DNA from: Bacteroidia bacterium
GTDB lineage: Bacteria > Bacteroidota > Bacteroidia > Chitinophagales > UBA2359
NCBI GenBank assembly: GCA_030427245.1
Contig: JAUHXA010000015.1
Span: 43,535-107,534 of the forward strand
Reading direction: 5' to 3'
DNA: 64,000 bases
Part shown: in pieces, positions 1-8,794 of the stretch
How positions within the stretch are numbered: position 1 is the stretch's first letter
Layout of the letters: the number at the start of each line of letters is the position of its first letter
Translations under genes and position numbers: made by a program
The notes under the pieces: model-generated
The model's input: the letters and a program-made list of their open reading frames with translations, nothing else
Database searches by the model: none
Told to the model about the DNA's origin: nothing

Positions 1-77
1 ATTTTAAACGGTGTAAGGAAATTAGACTTTAGACGAAAATCCGAATCCGATTTCCCACACCTCTGCTATCTTCCTGC

Positions 78-707
78 TTACAAATTAAGTGTTTTGTAAT
101 AAACCTCTCCTTCGCAAAGTACTTCGACTGTATAAGTTCCTTTTTGAAGTACAGATAAATTGTACGCTTCAGAAGGTTGAACACCTATTTCGTTGATGAT
201 AATATCTCCGTTGGTATCATAGACGTTTACCTCAATAGGCTTGTCTGTAAAAGCAACGACTTGCATCAATTTTTTGGTATTCAAATACTGTATGGTGGGA
301 TGAGTAAAAGATGTTTTTTCCTCTTTGGACATCAATACTTGATTGCCCTTGATTTGAAAACCTTGTTGAACCACTTTATCTTCGTCAATCACCATCAAAT
401 GATATTGGCCATCCTGCAAATCATTCAAACTAAACTGTTGGGCAAAGCCATTTTCTACTTTTACTCGTTTTTGAAACAAGGTTTCATTTTCAGCATTTTT
501 GAGTTTAATCAAGACTTTGGGAGCGTTTGTTTCGGGAATGTGCAAAGCAATGGCTTTGGAATCATTTTTGGTTACAACTTTGATGTGAGAAGAAACTCCT
601 AAAGGCGTAGCTGCATTCAAATTAGCAGACAATAACAGGGTAAGAGCGAAGGCAAATAAAGAAGTTCTAACTAGGTTTTTAGAAAAAGAAAAAAATGAGC
701 TTAACAT
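78..707 (-). CDS. Exported beta-sandwich protein of unknown function
   Basis: The 209-residue product begins with a basic stretch and a hydrophobic signal peptide ending near ANLNAA (about residues 1-33), so it is exported. The remainder reads as two short beta-rich segments. The second half (about 140-209) ends in LQKGTYTVEVLCEGEVYYKTLNL-like strands that resemble the fold of T9SS C-terminal domains, but the usual PNP motif and terminal KxxxK are absent. I do not recognise a named family. It stands alone, about 190 bp from the next gene on the same strand. A periplasmic or surface-associated role is inference from the signal peptide only. Confidence 0.75.
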   Translation of the reverse strand: MLSSFFSFSKNLVRTSLFAFALTLLLSANLNAATPLGVSSHIKVVTKNDSKAIALHIPETNAPKVLIKLKNAENETLFQKRVKVENGFAQQFSLNDLQDGQYHLMVIDEDKVVQQGFQIKGNQVLMSKEEKTSFTHPTIQYLNTKKLMQVVAFTDKPIEVNVYDTNGDIIINEIGVQPSEAYNLSVLQKGTYTVEVLCEGEVYYKTLNL

Positions 708-897
708 ATTTAAAATGTTTTTGTGAAAAAAATAGGGTGAGAACAGTCGACTCGCATTTTCATTTTAACAATTTTTAAGAAACTGATAATCTTCTGTTCA
801 TTTAATAAATATACTCCCTCTAACGGCGACAAATTTGAAATGGTTCCAGCCTTAACTCTTTTTATGTTTTTTAGGATTTCTTAACTTGGTTGGGAAT

Positions 898-1728
898 TTA
901 GGGCTTCACCACAATCTCCTTGTCCACCACCGAAGCCGCACTAAAATGCCCAACTGCACCATTGCTCACATTGCTCGGAATATTGGCAGGTGGACCGTCA
1001 AAAGGACCTCCTCTCCAAACCGTTTCCAACATCACCGCTACGAAAAAGTCCAAAGTTTCTTCGGGAATTCCCCGCATCTGCAATCGCACCGTATCACCCA
1101 TCGCAAAATACACATTGTCCATTTCCAGTCCATTGATGTAATTCCCATCCACAAATTCGTCGCTTTCAAACCAAACATTGTCCAAAGTATCGGTTTTATT
1201 GACACCATTCACAAAGGTTTCCCACATATAGAAATCCCCTTTTCCAGGAGGTTCTTGAACGTACATGAGGAGATAGTAAATATCGGTTTCTTCGGGTTCG
1301 TCTTCTGCGTATTCTTCGTCCATGACGTATTGAAGGGAGTCAATTTCGACGATGCGTTTCATGGTTGAACTCGCTTCATAGTTTTCTCCCTTGTATTCGA
1401 TTTGAAGCGTATAGGTTTTACCAATTTCGCCTTTGACGTTGGATTCGGTTTGGTAAATACCTGCCGAAGTTTCGGTAAAATTGAAGGTTTGAGTGCCGTC
1501 TGTGACGCTGACTTTTGCACCAGTGGCTCGTGGAGCTTCTTCGTTGGCGAAATAGTTGCTCGTCAAGGTCAGCTCAACGGTTTGTGCTTCGGCTCGATTG
1601 GTGAACCATCCTTCAACAACCAATCGCTGAAATTCTTGATTGTTGAGGTCAAGGGGTATTTCTTCTGTACAGCTTGTGGTTAGCGTATATGCTAACAGGA
1701 TGAAAGAAAGTATTTTGATATGATTCAT
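898..1728 (-). CDS. DUF4249 family outer-membrane lipoprotein
   Basis: The 276-residue protein starts with a lipoprotein signal whose lipobox is LTTSC (Cys20). It continues with the DUF4249 pattern: a conserved LVVEGWFTN near the N-terminus, then a beta-sandwich with VSVTDG and YTLQIEYKGENYEA strands. In Bacteroidota, DUF4249 lipoproteins are usually encoded next to a TonB-dependent receptor, and that is the case here: the receptor gene lies immediately upstream on the same strand, 137 bp away. The pair is presumably transcribed together, and the lipoprotein probably works with the receptor at the cell surface in uptake of an unknown substrate. The spacer between them contains two copies of a palindrome. 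Confidence 0.9.
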   Translation of the reverse strand: MNHIKILSFILLAYTLTTSCTEEIPLDLNNQEFQRLVVEGWFTNRAEAQTVELTLTSNYFANEEAPRATGAKVSVTDGTQTFNFTETSAGIYQTESNVKGEIGKTYTLQIEYKGENYEASSTMKRIVEIDSLQYVMDEEYAEDEPEETDIYYLLMYVQEPPGKGDFYMWETFVNGVNKTDTLDNVWFESDEFVDGNYINGLEMDNVYFAMGDTVRLQMRGIPEETLDFFVAVMLETVWRGGPFDGPPANIPSNVSNGAVGHFSAASVVDKEIVVKP

Positions 1729-1762
1729 TTGTGTTTATGTTGATAGTTGTGTTTGTGTATTT

Positions 1763-1860
1763 GTAGAGACGTTTTAATAAAACGTCTGTATTTGGTGTTA
1801 ATAATTGTATTTGGATTGAAATTCATGGTTATAAAAGACGTTTTGGTAAAACGTCTCTAC
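1763..1860. repeat. Two copies of a 21-bp palindrome forming a larger inverted repeat
   Basis: Two self-complementary units, AGACGTTTT-(3 nt)-AAAACGTCT, lie at about 1766-1786 and 1836-1856. Their outer ends carry GTAG and CTAC extensions, so the entire 98-bp block is also an inverted repeat with GTAGAGACGTTTT at the left edge and AAAACGTCTCTAC at the right edge. The block sits between the TonB receptor gene and the DUF4249 gene, in the spacer of a probable operon. It looks like a dispersed palindromic repeat rather than a terminator, because no T-run follows. Confidence 0.85.
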
Positions 1861-1865
1861 GTGAA

Positions 1866-4226
1866 TCAAAACTTAAAATTCGTTGTTATTGACGGGATAA
1901 TGCCAAACAAATACAGCTTCTCGGCCTTCGTCACATTGGGATTGTTTTCATCTTGGACAAAATTGATGGAAAAGGCATTCTTTCGATAATAAGCATTGTA
2001 AAGCGAGAAAACCGTTTCACGCTTGAATCTACGATTTGGGTTCTTCTTGGATTTGTGGCGAAGCGTAGCCGACAAATCCAAACGGTGATAGGCGGGTAAT
2101 CTTGCCGCATTTCGGTCGGAATAGACGGGAGTAATCATGTTGCCGTATTCAAAACGCCCTGTCGGCATCGTGACGGCTGCCCCTGTTGTATAGACCCAAT
2201 TACCGCCAAAAGTCCATTTGTCGCTGAGGTCGTAAGTCGCAAAAAGTGAAACATCGTGGGTACGGTCGTAGCGATTCGGGTACAGTTTCCCATTGTTGAT
2301 TTCGGGAATTTTGCGCTCCGTTCTCGAAAGTGTATAACTCAACATTCCCTGCAATTTTCCTTCCTGCTTTCTGACCATAAACTCCAATCCATAAGCATAG
2401 CCTTCTCCAATCCGCAATTCTCCTTCCAACTGTTCGTTGAGCAGCAATTCTGCATGGTCTTTGAAGTCAATTTGGTTGTCCATGTTTTTGTAGTAGGCTT
2501 CAACGGAGGTTTCAAACATATTGTTTTTGAGGTTGCGGAAATAGCCTATTGCTACTTGGTCGGCACGTTGCGGCTCGACATTGGTGCTGCTCGGGAACCA
2601 AATATCTAAGGGAGAAGCAGAGGTGGAATTGGAGGCTAAATGCACATACTGGACGGTGCGATTGTAACTGAATTTAACCGAGCTTTCATCATTCAAGCTG
2701 TATTTGAGAGCCAAACGGGGTTCAATGCCTGTGTGGGTTTTATAGACTTCGCCTTTGTCGTAATGCGTTGAATCCATGACCGTATAATTGTCGGGATTGC
2801 TTTTGTCGTAGGTGTAAACGGTGGCTTTTCCTACATTCTGAAATGCCGAAAACCGTATGCCATACGTAGCCTTCAATCGAGGGGTGATTTTGTGTTCATT
2901 GCTCAAATAGGCAGCGTGTTCCCAAGCAAAGATGTCGGGCAGTTTGATGTCATTGAAGATTCCGCCATCGTTGGGCGCACCACTTCGGGCATGACCTGGT
3001 GAAAATTGGTAACGAGTCGAATGAACCCCAAACTTCAAGGTGTTTTCTGGATTGAGGAAATAATTGAAGTCCACTTTCCCTGTTTGATTTTGGATGTCAG
3101 ATGTCCATTCAAAAGCATCAACGCCTGCGGGGTCGCCCAATAGGTAATCAAAATTACTGTAAATCAGGGAAGTGTTCATAAACAGTTTGTTGCTAAAGAT
3201 GTGGTTCCATCGAAGCGTACCTGTGCCATTTCCCCACTGCATTTTGAATTCATCGCTGAACTTGAAGACATCTCTTCCAAAATATCCCGACAAGAAAATG
3301 CGGTCTTTTTCGCCAATGCGGTAATTGCCTTTGAGATTGAGGTCATAGAAGTAGAGTTTGTTTTCTTTCACTTCGGGATCGCTCGACAAGCCCAAAAAGA
3401 TGTCGGCATAGGTTCGCCGACCCGATACCAAAAACGAGCCTCGACCTTTGGCTATCGGTGCTTCAACCGTCAGTCGACTCGAAACCGTACCGACTCCGCC
3501 CGATACAGCGAGGTTTTTGGAGTTGCCTTCTTTCATCCGAATGTCCAAAACCGACGACAAACGACCTCCATATTGTGCGGGAATTCCGCCTTTGTAGAGC
3601 TGCATGTCTTTGATGGCATCGGGATTGAAGACCGAAAAGAAGCCCATAAGGTGGGAGGCATTGTAAACGGGAGCCTCGTCCAATAAGATGAGATTTTGGT
3701 CGACATTGCCGCCTCGCACATACAAGCCCGATGTGCCTTCACCTGCCGACTGCACGCCTGGCAAGAGTTGAAGGGCTTTGATGATGTCGACTTCTCCAAA
3801 CAAAGCTGGCAATTTTTTGATGGATTCGACTTTCATATTGACCGTACTCATTTCGGTCGACTCCACGTTTTTGTCCTTCTTTTCGGAAGTCACCACAAAC
3901 TCCTCCAATTCTTTTCCTTGAATGGACATCTCGACATTCTTAGTCACATGACCTTCCAAATCAACCGTTTCGACAATGCTTTCGTAGCCGATATAGGAGT
4001 AAGTAATTTCATACATGCCTCTCGGAATCGTCAAGGAATAAAAGCCATAGACATTGGTGACTCCGCCTGTTCCCAATTCTTTGACATAAATATTTACACC
4101 AATGAGTTCTTCACCTGAAGCGGCATCGGTGATGTGTCCGCTGAGGGTTGTTTTCTGATTGGCTTGCTGCCCGACTGCCGAACTGGTAAACAAGCAGAGC
4201 AAGAATAAGTAAAATAACTGTTTCAT
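1866..4226 (-). CDS. TonB-dependent receptor with carboxypeptidase-like regulatory domain
   Basis: The 786-residue protein has a signal peptide (about 1-20, ending VGQQ), a CarboxypepD_reg-like beta-sandwich (about 24-112, with LSGHITDAASGEELIGVNI-type sequence), a plug domain (about 125-230, LPALFGEVDIIKALQLLPGVQ and LYVRGGNVDQNLILLDEAPV) and a beta-barrel running to a terminal Phe (TTNFKF). This is the architecture of Bacteroidota TonB-dependent outer-membrane transporters. No susD-like gene is adjacent. The partner is the DUF4249 lipoprotein gene downstream, which argues against a classic polysaccharide utilisation locus. The substrate is unknown. The start is well placed in front of the signal peptide. 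Confidence 0.93.
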   Translation of the reverse strand: MKQLFYLFLLCLFTSSAVGQQANQKTTLSGHITDAASGEELIGVNIYVKELGTGGVTNVYGFYSLTIPRGMYEITYSYIGYESIVETVDLEGHVTKNVEMSIQGKELEEFVVTSEKKDKNVESTEMSTVNMKVESIKKLPALFGEVDIIKALQLLPGVQSAGEGTSGLYVRGGNVDQNLILLDEAPVYNASHLMGFFSVFNPDAIKDMQLYKGGIPAQYGGRLSSVLDIRMKEGNSKNLAVSGGVGTVSSRLTVEAPIAKGRGSFLVSGRRTYADIFLGLSSDPEVKENKLYFYDLNLKGNYRIGEKDRIFLSGYFGRDVFKFSDEFKMQWGNGTGTLRWNHIFSNKLFMNTSLIYSNFDYLLGDPAGVDAFEWTSDIQNQTGKVDFNYFLNPENTLKFGVHSTRYQFSPGHARSGAPNDGGIFNDIKLPDIFAWEHAAYLSNEHKITPRLKATYGIRFSAFQNVGKATVYTYDKSNPDNYTVMDSTHYDKGEVYKTHTGIEPRLALKYSLNDESSVKFSYNRTVQYVHLASNSTSASPLDIWFPSSTNVEPQRADQVAIGYFRNLKNNMFETSVEAYYKNMDNQIDFKDHAELLLNEQLEGELRIGEGYAYGLEFMVRKQEGKLQGMLSYTLSRTERKIPEINNGKLYPNRYDRTHDVSLFATYDLSDKWTFGGNWVYTTGAAVTMPTGRFEYGNMITPVYSDRNAARLPAYHRLDLSATLRHKSKKNPNRRFKRETVFSLYNAYYRKNAFSINFVQDENNPNVTKAEKLYLFGIIPSITTNFKF

Positions 4227-4684
4227 TTATAGTGTGTTTTGTATCGCAGATTTCATTTCACAGATTTGATGGATGGCGCAGATTTTTCTGTAGAAATCAA
4301 ATAGCTGCTAAATAAAAGAAATGGTTTGGGCAAAAGAATGCCTGTATTGAAGTTGGTCGTATTTTTTTTGACTTCAATAAAAGTTTGAAATGTCCTGCAA
4401 TGTGTTCGGGTAAATGAGGAGTCAGGATTAAGGGGTCAGGAGTCAGCCTCCCGCTTCTCACTTCTTTTCTCCAAAGTCCAATTAATTAACTGAATAAACG
4501 GATGCCCTTACTAAGTCGTTCCCTCTGAAATGGAAAATAATTTGAATTAAGGTAGTTTAACTTTTTTGGGTTGCTGTTTGGTTTAAGGATGGGGATTTTG
4601 GGGAAGGTTGCAGGGGGTGGGAAGTTTTTTGATTTTCGTTTCCCTTCCAACCGTTGACAAACCTTTCAGGTGTTGTCAAGGTTT
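4227..4684. other. Gene-free spacer with short degenerate repeats
   Basis: No convincing ORF lies between the receptor start and the 70-bp tandem repeat. Near 4243-4290 the word CGCAGATTT recurs. At 4416-4446 there are near-repeats of GTCAGGA/GTCAGC, followed by the pyrimidine-rich run CGCTTCTCACTTCTTTTCTCC. Similar purine/pyrimidine runs occur in other intergenic regions of this window. At 4651-4680 the words CCGTTGACAA and TTGTCAAGG form inverted copies of the core words in the neighbouring tandem repeat. I see no clear TAnnTTTG promoter for the receptor here. Confidence 0.6.
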
Positions 4685-5001
4685 GCACTCGTTTGGTCAA
4701 AGAACAAAAACCTTGTCAACGGTCGCTAGACCTTGACAACGGTTGAAGTGGTATGCACTCGTCTGGTCAAAGAACGAAAACCTTGTCAACGGTCGCAGAC
4801 CTTGACAACGGTTGGAGTGGTTTACACTCGTCTGGTCAAAGAACAAAAACCTTGACAACGGTCGCTATACCTTGACAACGGTTGAAGTGGTATGCACTCG
4901 TCTGGTCAAAGAACGAAAACCTTGTCAACGGTCGCTAGACCTTGACAACGGTTGAAGTGGTATGCACTCGTTTGGTCAAAGAACGAAAACCTTGTCAACG
5001 G
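4685..5001. repeat. 70-bp tandem repeat, about 4.5 copies
   Basis: Units start at 4685, 4755, 4824, 4894 and 4964 (partial), giving lengths of 70, 69, 70 and 70 bp. Each begins with GCACTCGTYTGGTCAAAGAA and contains two related cores, CCTTGTCAACGGTCGC and ACCTTGACAACGGTTG, so each unit itself carries an internal direct duplication. The units differ at only a few positions. The array ends about 4 bp from the stop codon of the isoaspartyl peptidase gene, so it would lie in that gene's 3' untranslated RNA. The repeats are contiguous without spacers, which excludes a CRISPR array. Confidence 0.95.
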
Positions 5002-5005
5002 TTAA

Positions 5006-6058
5006 CTACCTATAAATCAAAACCTCCACCTCCTTCCCTTCCTGCACCACCCCTCTAAACATCCCTTCCGTATTAAAAGGCATCACATAATTTCCTTGAG
5101 CATCCAAAGCAATCACTCCCCCTCGTCCACCTTGTTCTTTCAATTTTTGGTTGACCACATAATCCGCCGCTTCCTCCAATGATTTACCGCCATATTCCAT
5201 CAAAGCGGCAATGTCATAGGCCACCACATAACGGATGAAAAACTCCCCATGTCCAGTGCTCGAAACCGCACAAGTTTCGTTGTTGGCATAGGTGCCTGCG
5301 CCAATGATGGGCGAATCCCCGACTCTACCCCAACGCTTGTTGGTCATGCCACCCGTTGAAGTCCCTGCCGCCAAATTGCCGTTTTTGTCGAGCGCCACAG
5401 CTCCGACGGTGCCTTTCTTTTTGTCCTTGTTGTTTGGGTCATCGTGGTCGAGTTCCATTTGTTCATTTTTGAGGGCTTTTTGCAGCGCATCCCAGCGTTT
5501 TTGGGTGAAAAAATAGCTGCTGTCAACCAATTCCAAACCCTGTTCTTTGGCGAAAATATCTGCGCCCTGTCCCGCCATCATGACGTGTGGCGAATTTTCC
5601 ATGACTTTTCGGGCTGCGTCAATGGGATTTTTGACGGTTTTCACACCAGCGACTGCGCCTGCATGGAGAGTTTTACCGTCCATAATCGATGCGTCCAATT
5701 CGTTGTGTCCATCGTTGGTGAAGACTGCGCCTTTTCCCGCATTGAAGAGAGGAGAATCTTCCAAGATATGGATGGTTTTTTGGACAGCATCCATGCTGCT
5801 TCCTCCTTTTTCGAGTATCGCAAAACCCACATTGAGGGCTTCGGTCAGTTTTGAAGTGTAGGCCTCCTCCAATTCTGGACTCATGTTTTCTTTGAGAATT
5901 GTTCCTGCCCCTCCATGAATGACGAGGGTAATGGGCGGAATTGAAGAAGCTTCAATGGTTTGTTTGTCAGCTTTTGCAGTGTTCACGATGGAAGGATTTT
6001 GATTTGTACAAGCAGATTGCAGTAGTAAAAGTAAGGTGAAAATAGCGAGGTGTTTCAT
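5006..6058 (-). CDS. Isoaspartyl peptidase / plant-type L-asparaginase, lipoprotein form
   Basis: This 350-residue Ntn-hydrolase has the family hallmarks: VIHGGAGTI near residue 47, then NAGKGAVFTNDG, LDASIMDG and the autoprocessing motif GTVGAVALDKNGN with the predicted nucleophile at Thr217. TSTGGMTNKRWGRVGDSPIIGAGTYANN-type sequence follows. The family cleaves itself before the Thr and hydrolyses isoaspartyl dipeptides and asparagine. A lipoprotein signal (LLLLQSAC, Cys17) places it in the periplasm or anchored to a membrane. The linker just before the nucleophile is rich in Lys, Asp and Asn (about 203-215), as expected for a cleavage loop. It is probably a single-gene transcription unit whose 3' end abuts the 70-bp repeat array. 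Confidence 0.93.
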   Translation of the reverse strand: MKHLAIFTLLLLLQSACTNQNPSIVNTAKADKQTIEASSIPPITLVIHGGAGTILKENMSPELEEAYTSKLTEALNVGFAILEKGGSSMDAVQKTIHILEDSPLFNAGKGAVFTNDGHNELDASIMDGKTLHAGAVAGVKTVKNPIDAARKVMENSPHVMMAGQGADIFAKEQGLELVDSSYFFTQKRWDALQKALKNEQMELDHDDPNNKDKKKGTVGAVALDKNGNLAAGTSTGGMTNKRWGRVGDSPIIGAGTYANNETCAVSSTGHGEFFIRYVVAYDIAALMEYGGKSLEEAADYVVNQKLKEQGGRGGVIALDAQGNYVMPFNTEGMFRGVVQEGKEVEVLIYR

Positions 6059-6215
6059 TTTTGGGTTACATTATTTTGAAGGTTCTGACTCTTTTTGGAC
6101 TTTGGAAAAAATGAACGTTAAAATACGAATTAAAATATTTTTGAAGTAAAACGTTGTCATTGAAGCAGCAAATTACAAAACCAAACAGTCTAATATACAA
6201 ACATAAAAAAACAAT

Positions 6216-8363
6216 ATGCTCATGAACAAATTTTACTTTTCCATTCTACTTCTTTTTACCTCCTCCTTTTTGTTTGCTCAGCCCGTCGTTCAAGACCTCA
6301 ATGGGGTAAGCGCCGAAAATTTGGCCACCTTAATTATGGGTGAACAAGCCACTGTTTCCAATGCAAGCATCACCTGCCCCAACGAAGCAGGAGGTGTATT
6401 TATGGAAGCCGAGGATTTGGGTTTTACCAATGGAGTTATATTGACTTCTGGTAGTGCAGCCTTGGCTTTTACGCCCAATAATATAGGCAGTGCCTCTCGG
6501 TCAAACGGCGCTCCAGGAGATGAGGATCTCGAAAACTATCCGTGGTCGTATGTAGGTACTTTTGATGCCTGTGCTTTGGAATTTGACTTTGTGCCTGTGG
6601 GCAATCAAATTTCATTTAGTTATGTTTTTGGCTCAGAAGAATATCCTGAATGGGTGGGCTCTAACTTCAACGATGCGTTTGGAATTTTCCTTGAAGGAGG
6701 TCCAGAATATCCCGCTGAAACTCCTATTGAGGAAAGAAACATCGCCATCATCCCTAATACAAATAACATTTATGTAGCCATCAATTTCTTGAATGGAAGT
6801 GTAAACGATCAATTATTTGTATCCAATACAGGCGGACAACACATTCAGTACGATGGATATACCGTTCCACTTCCTGCCACTGCAAACGTCACGCCAGGCA
6901 TTACCTATCACTTGAAGATAGTCATTGCAGATGTTTCTGATGCGATTTACGATTCAGGTATTTTCATTGCATTGGACGGCGAAGATATTTTGGTTTACAA
7001 GACTCTGAATATTCTCGCTTTTTGGGATGAGAATGGAAACAATCTGCAAGATGAAGGAGAGATTCCGCTCAACAATCAAGCGTTTGTCATAGAACCCAAC
7101 AACAAGGTCGTTACCACTGATTCGGAAGGTCAGGTGAGTCTGCTTCTTTTGGAAGGGGAACATCAATTGGGTTATCAAGAAAATACGCTGTGGGAAATGA
7201 CCACTCCCACTACCTACGACATCAACATTCAGGAAAGCACAGAATTACCTACCTATTCTTTTGCTCTTCAACCGAGTAGAATTTTACATCGTGTCGAGCC
7301 TTACCTCAGCAGCAACCCTACTCGCTGCAATAGTCAGGTTTCATACTACCTCGACTACAGCAATACAGGGACAACGATTGCCAATGGAATCGTTTCATTG
7401 GAATTTGACGATTTGATGGAATTTGTGGAGGCCTATCCCCAACCCGATGTCATCGAAGCAGGCAAACTGTCTTGGAATATAGAAGGTTTGTATCCCAGTC
7501 ACCAAAACCAAATTCAGCTTCGATTTGGGATTCCTGACGAAAACTTTATCGGTGAAATTCTCGAAACCCATGCGGTCGTCCAACTCTTCAATGACAACGA
7601 AGAATTTGTTTACTCCAAATCCAATTCTTACAATAGTGAAGTCCGCTGTTCTTTTGATCCCAACGATAAACTCACTCAGTCCAACCTTTTGGGGCAATCC
7701 GAATTTGCCTATCTCGGTGATACGATTCTCTACACTATTCGCTTTCAAAACACAGGTAACGATGTCGCCTTTCATGTGCGAGTAGAAGACTTTTTGGACA
7801 AAAAACTGGATTGGACGACTTTCCATCCGATTACCTCAAGCCACGATTTTTCTACTTCTTTCAACCGTTCAACGGGTAAGGCAATCTTTGATTTTGAAGA
7901 CATTATGTTGCCCGATCATATCACGAATGAACCAGAAAGTCATGGTTTTGTGATGTTTGGCATTGTGTCTTTGCCTGACATTGAAGACAAAACGGAAGTC
8001 AACAATACTGCTTCGATTTTCTTTGACGAGAACCCTCCTATTGTTACCAATATGGTTGCCAATACTTTGATTGAACAAGTCGAAACGGATATTGAAACAT
8101 TGAATTCTGACTATTCCATTCGGATTTTTCCCAATCCTTTTTCGGATTTTGCCACCATTGAAGTGAATGGGCTTTCTGCAAAAGACAATTACCGATTGGA
8201 GATGATGGATATTTTGGGCAGGAAAGTTCGAGAATTGAAGTCATTTGATAATGGGGAATGGAGAATAGAGAGAGGTGATTTGGAAAGCGGATTGTATTTG
8301 ATTCGAGTTTTGGAGGAGGAGAATAGAAGGATTTTGGGAAGCGAAAAAATATTGATAAAATAA
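6216..8363 (+). CDS. Choice-of-anchor L domain T9SS cargo protein
   Basis: The 715-residue protein has a signal peptide (about 1-22, ending LFAQ) and an N-terminal choice-of-anchor L domain (about 25-270; motifs GVILTSG, ALEFDFVPVG, FSYVFGSEEYPEWVGSNFND, NTGGQHIQYDGYT). These are followed by a short linker domain (WDENGNNLQDEGEIPL), a DUF11-like beta-sandwich, a DUF7619-like domain (DPNDKLTQSN to about residue 610) and a C-terminal T9SS sorting domain (FPNPFSDFATIEVNGL to LIK). It is therefore expected to be exported by Sec, moved across the outer membrane by T9SS and retained at the surface or released. A second Met at residue 3 is an alternative start. It is a close paralogue of the genes at 10264 and 12819. 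Confidence 0.92.
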   Translation: MLMNKFYFSILLLFTSSFLFAQPVVQDLNGVSAENLATLIMGEQATVSNASITCPNEAGGVFMEAEDLGFTNGVILTSGSAALAFTPNNIGSASRSNGAPGDEDLENYPWSYVGTFDACALEFDFVPVGNQISFSYVFGSEEYPEWVGSNFNDAFGIFLEGGPEYPAETPIEERNIAIIPNTNNIYVAINFLNGSVNDQLFVSNTGGQHIQYDGYTVPLPATANVTPGITYHLKIVIADVSDAIYDSGIFIALDGEDILVYKTLNILAFWDENGNNLQDEGEIPLNNQAFVIEPNNKVVTTDSEGQVSLLLLEGEHQLGYQENTLWEMTTPTTYDINIQESTELPTYSFALQPSRILHRVEPYLSSNPTRCNSQVSYYLDYSNTGTTIANGIVSLEFDDLMEFVEAYPQPDVIEAGKLSWNIEGLYPSHQNQIQLRFGIPDENFIGEILETHAVVQLFNDNEEFVYSKSNSYNSEVRCSFDPNDKLTQSNLLGQSEFAYLGDTILYTIRFQNTGNDVAFHVRVEDFLDKKLDWTTFHPITSSHDFSTSFNRSTGKAIFDFEDIMLPDHITNEPESHGFVMFGIVSLPDIEDKTEVNNTASIFFDENPPIVTNMVANTLIEQVETDIETLNSDYSIRIFPNPFSDFATIEVNGLSAKDNYRLEMMDILGRKVRELKSFDNGEWRIERGDLESGLYLIRVLEEENRRILGSEKILIK

Positions 8364-8388
8364 GCTCAAACGTCGGCGACGTTTGAGC
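8364..8388. repeat. Perfect 11-bp hairpin directly after the stop codon
   Basis: GCTCAAACGTC, a 3-nt loop and GACGTTTGAGC form a perfect 11-bp stem starting on the base after the TAA of the choice-of-anchor L gene. No T-run follows, so a Rho-independent terminator is not well supported. It may be a transcript-end stabilising hairpin or a dispersed palindrome. Confidence 0.85.
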
Positions 8389-8404
8389 GAAGCATAAGTG
8401 AACA

Positions 8405-8499
8405 GGAATTGAGGTTTCGGAGGAATTTTATAAGTGATGTGTAGAAAATGCACATCACTTTTGCAAATATGAGCAAGATTCCTCCGAAAACCCAATTCC
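8405..8499. repeat. Nested inverted-repeat element
   Basis: The outer arms at 8405-8426 and 8478-8499 match at 20 of 22 positions. An inner perfect 10-bp stem, AAGTGATGTG / CACATCACTT, lies at 8432-8441 and 8451-8460. The left arm (TGAACAGGAATT, AGG, TTTCG, GAATTTT) recurs in degenerate form at 19178-19209, so it belongs to a dispersed family. It marks the left flank of the KilA-N module. No ORF lies inside. Confidence 0.8.
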
Positions 8500-8520
8500 C
8501 CGATTCTCGGGGCAGGCTTT
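8498..8520. repeat. CCCCGA/TCGGGG palindrome followed by GCAGGCTTT
   Basis: The arms CCCCGA and TCGGGG (8498-8503, 8507-8512) are separated by 3 nt. The 14-mer TCGGGGCAGGCTTT (8507-8520) is repeated exactly at 28756-28769. A related CCCGAG-AA-CTCGGG core occurs inside the PKD gene at 17596-17609. This is a small dispersed palindromic repeat. Confidence 0.75.
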
Positions 8521-8537
8521 GTTGACCTACGCCAACT

Positions 8538-8699
8538 TCAATTCACCTCCTTCACCCATATCACCCAAACTTCATCCTCCAAAATGAACTTGTAATGTTT
8601 ATTTAGTCGCATTTGGCGTGTGATACCTGTGTAACTTAAAGCCTTATTTTCTTTCTCTGAAATATACTGATACAATTTTTTCAAGTTAGACCAAGCCAT
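8538..8699 (-). CDS. Small protein divergent from the KilA-N gene
   Basis: From the ATG at 8699 the ORF encodes 53 residues (MAWSNLKKLYQYISEKENKA...). An open frame continues upstream through TTG codons to 8810, giving up to 90 residues (including KKIYLLQNVQTNEI), so the true start is uncertain. The sequence is charged and aromatic with no membrane segment. It has the look of small phage-type DNA-binding or accessory proteins, but I do not recognise a family. It faces away from the KilA-N fusion gene, and the palindrome at 8771-8785 lies between them, so shared regulation is plausible. The longer form would overlap that palindrome and the -10 element of the divergent gene, which favours a start inside the frame. 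Confidence 0.5.
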   Translation of the reverse strand: MAWSNLKKLYQYISEKENKALSYTGITRQMRLNKHYKFILEDEVWVIWVKEVN

Positions 8700-8770
8700 A
8701 ATCTCATTGGTTTGGACATTCTGCAACAGGTATATTTTTTTTGACTTACTCAATCTAATAAGTTTGTTTA

Positions 8771-8785
8771 GGCTAATTATTAGCC
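8771..8785. promoter_or_regulatory. Candidate operator palindrome
   Basis: GGCTAAT-T-ATTAGCC is a perfect 7-bp inverted repeat around one base. It is placed 9 bp upstream of the -10 element of the KilA-N fusion gene and in front of the divergent small ORF. Size and position fit a repressor or autoregulator site. Confidence 0.55.
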
Positions 8786-8794
8786 TATTTTGAT

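Noticed and set aside
886..1368. A 160-residue open frame on the plus strand
   Set aside because: It is antisense to the DUF4249 gene, without signal or domain.
4685..5001. Possible CRISPR array
   Set aside because: The 70-bp units are contiguous and nearly identical; there are no variable spacers and no cas genes.
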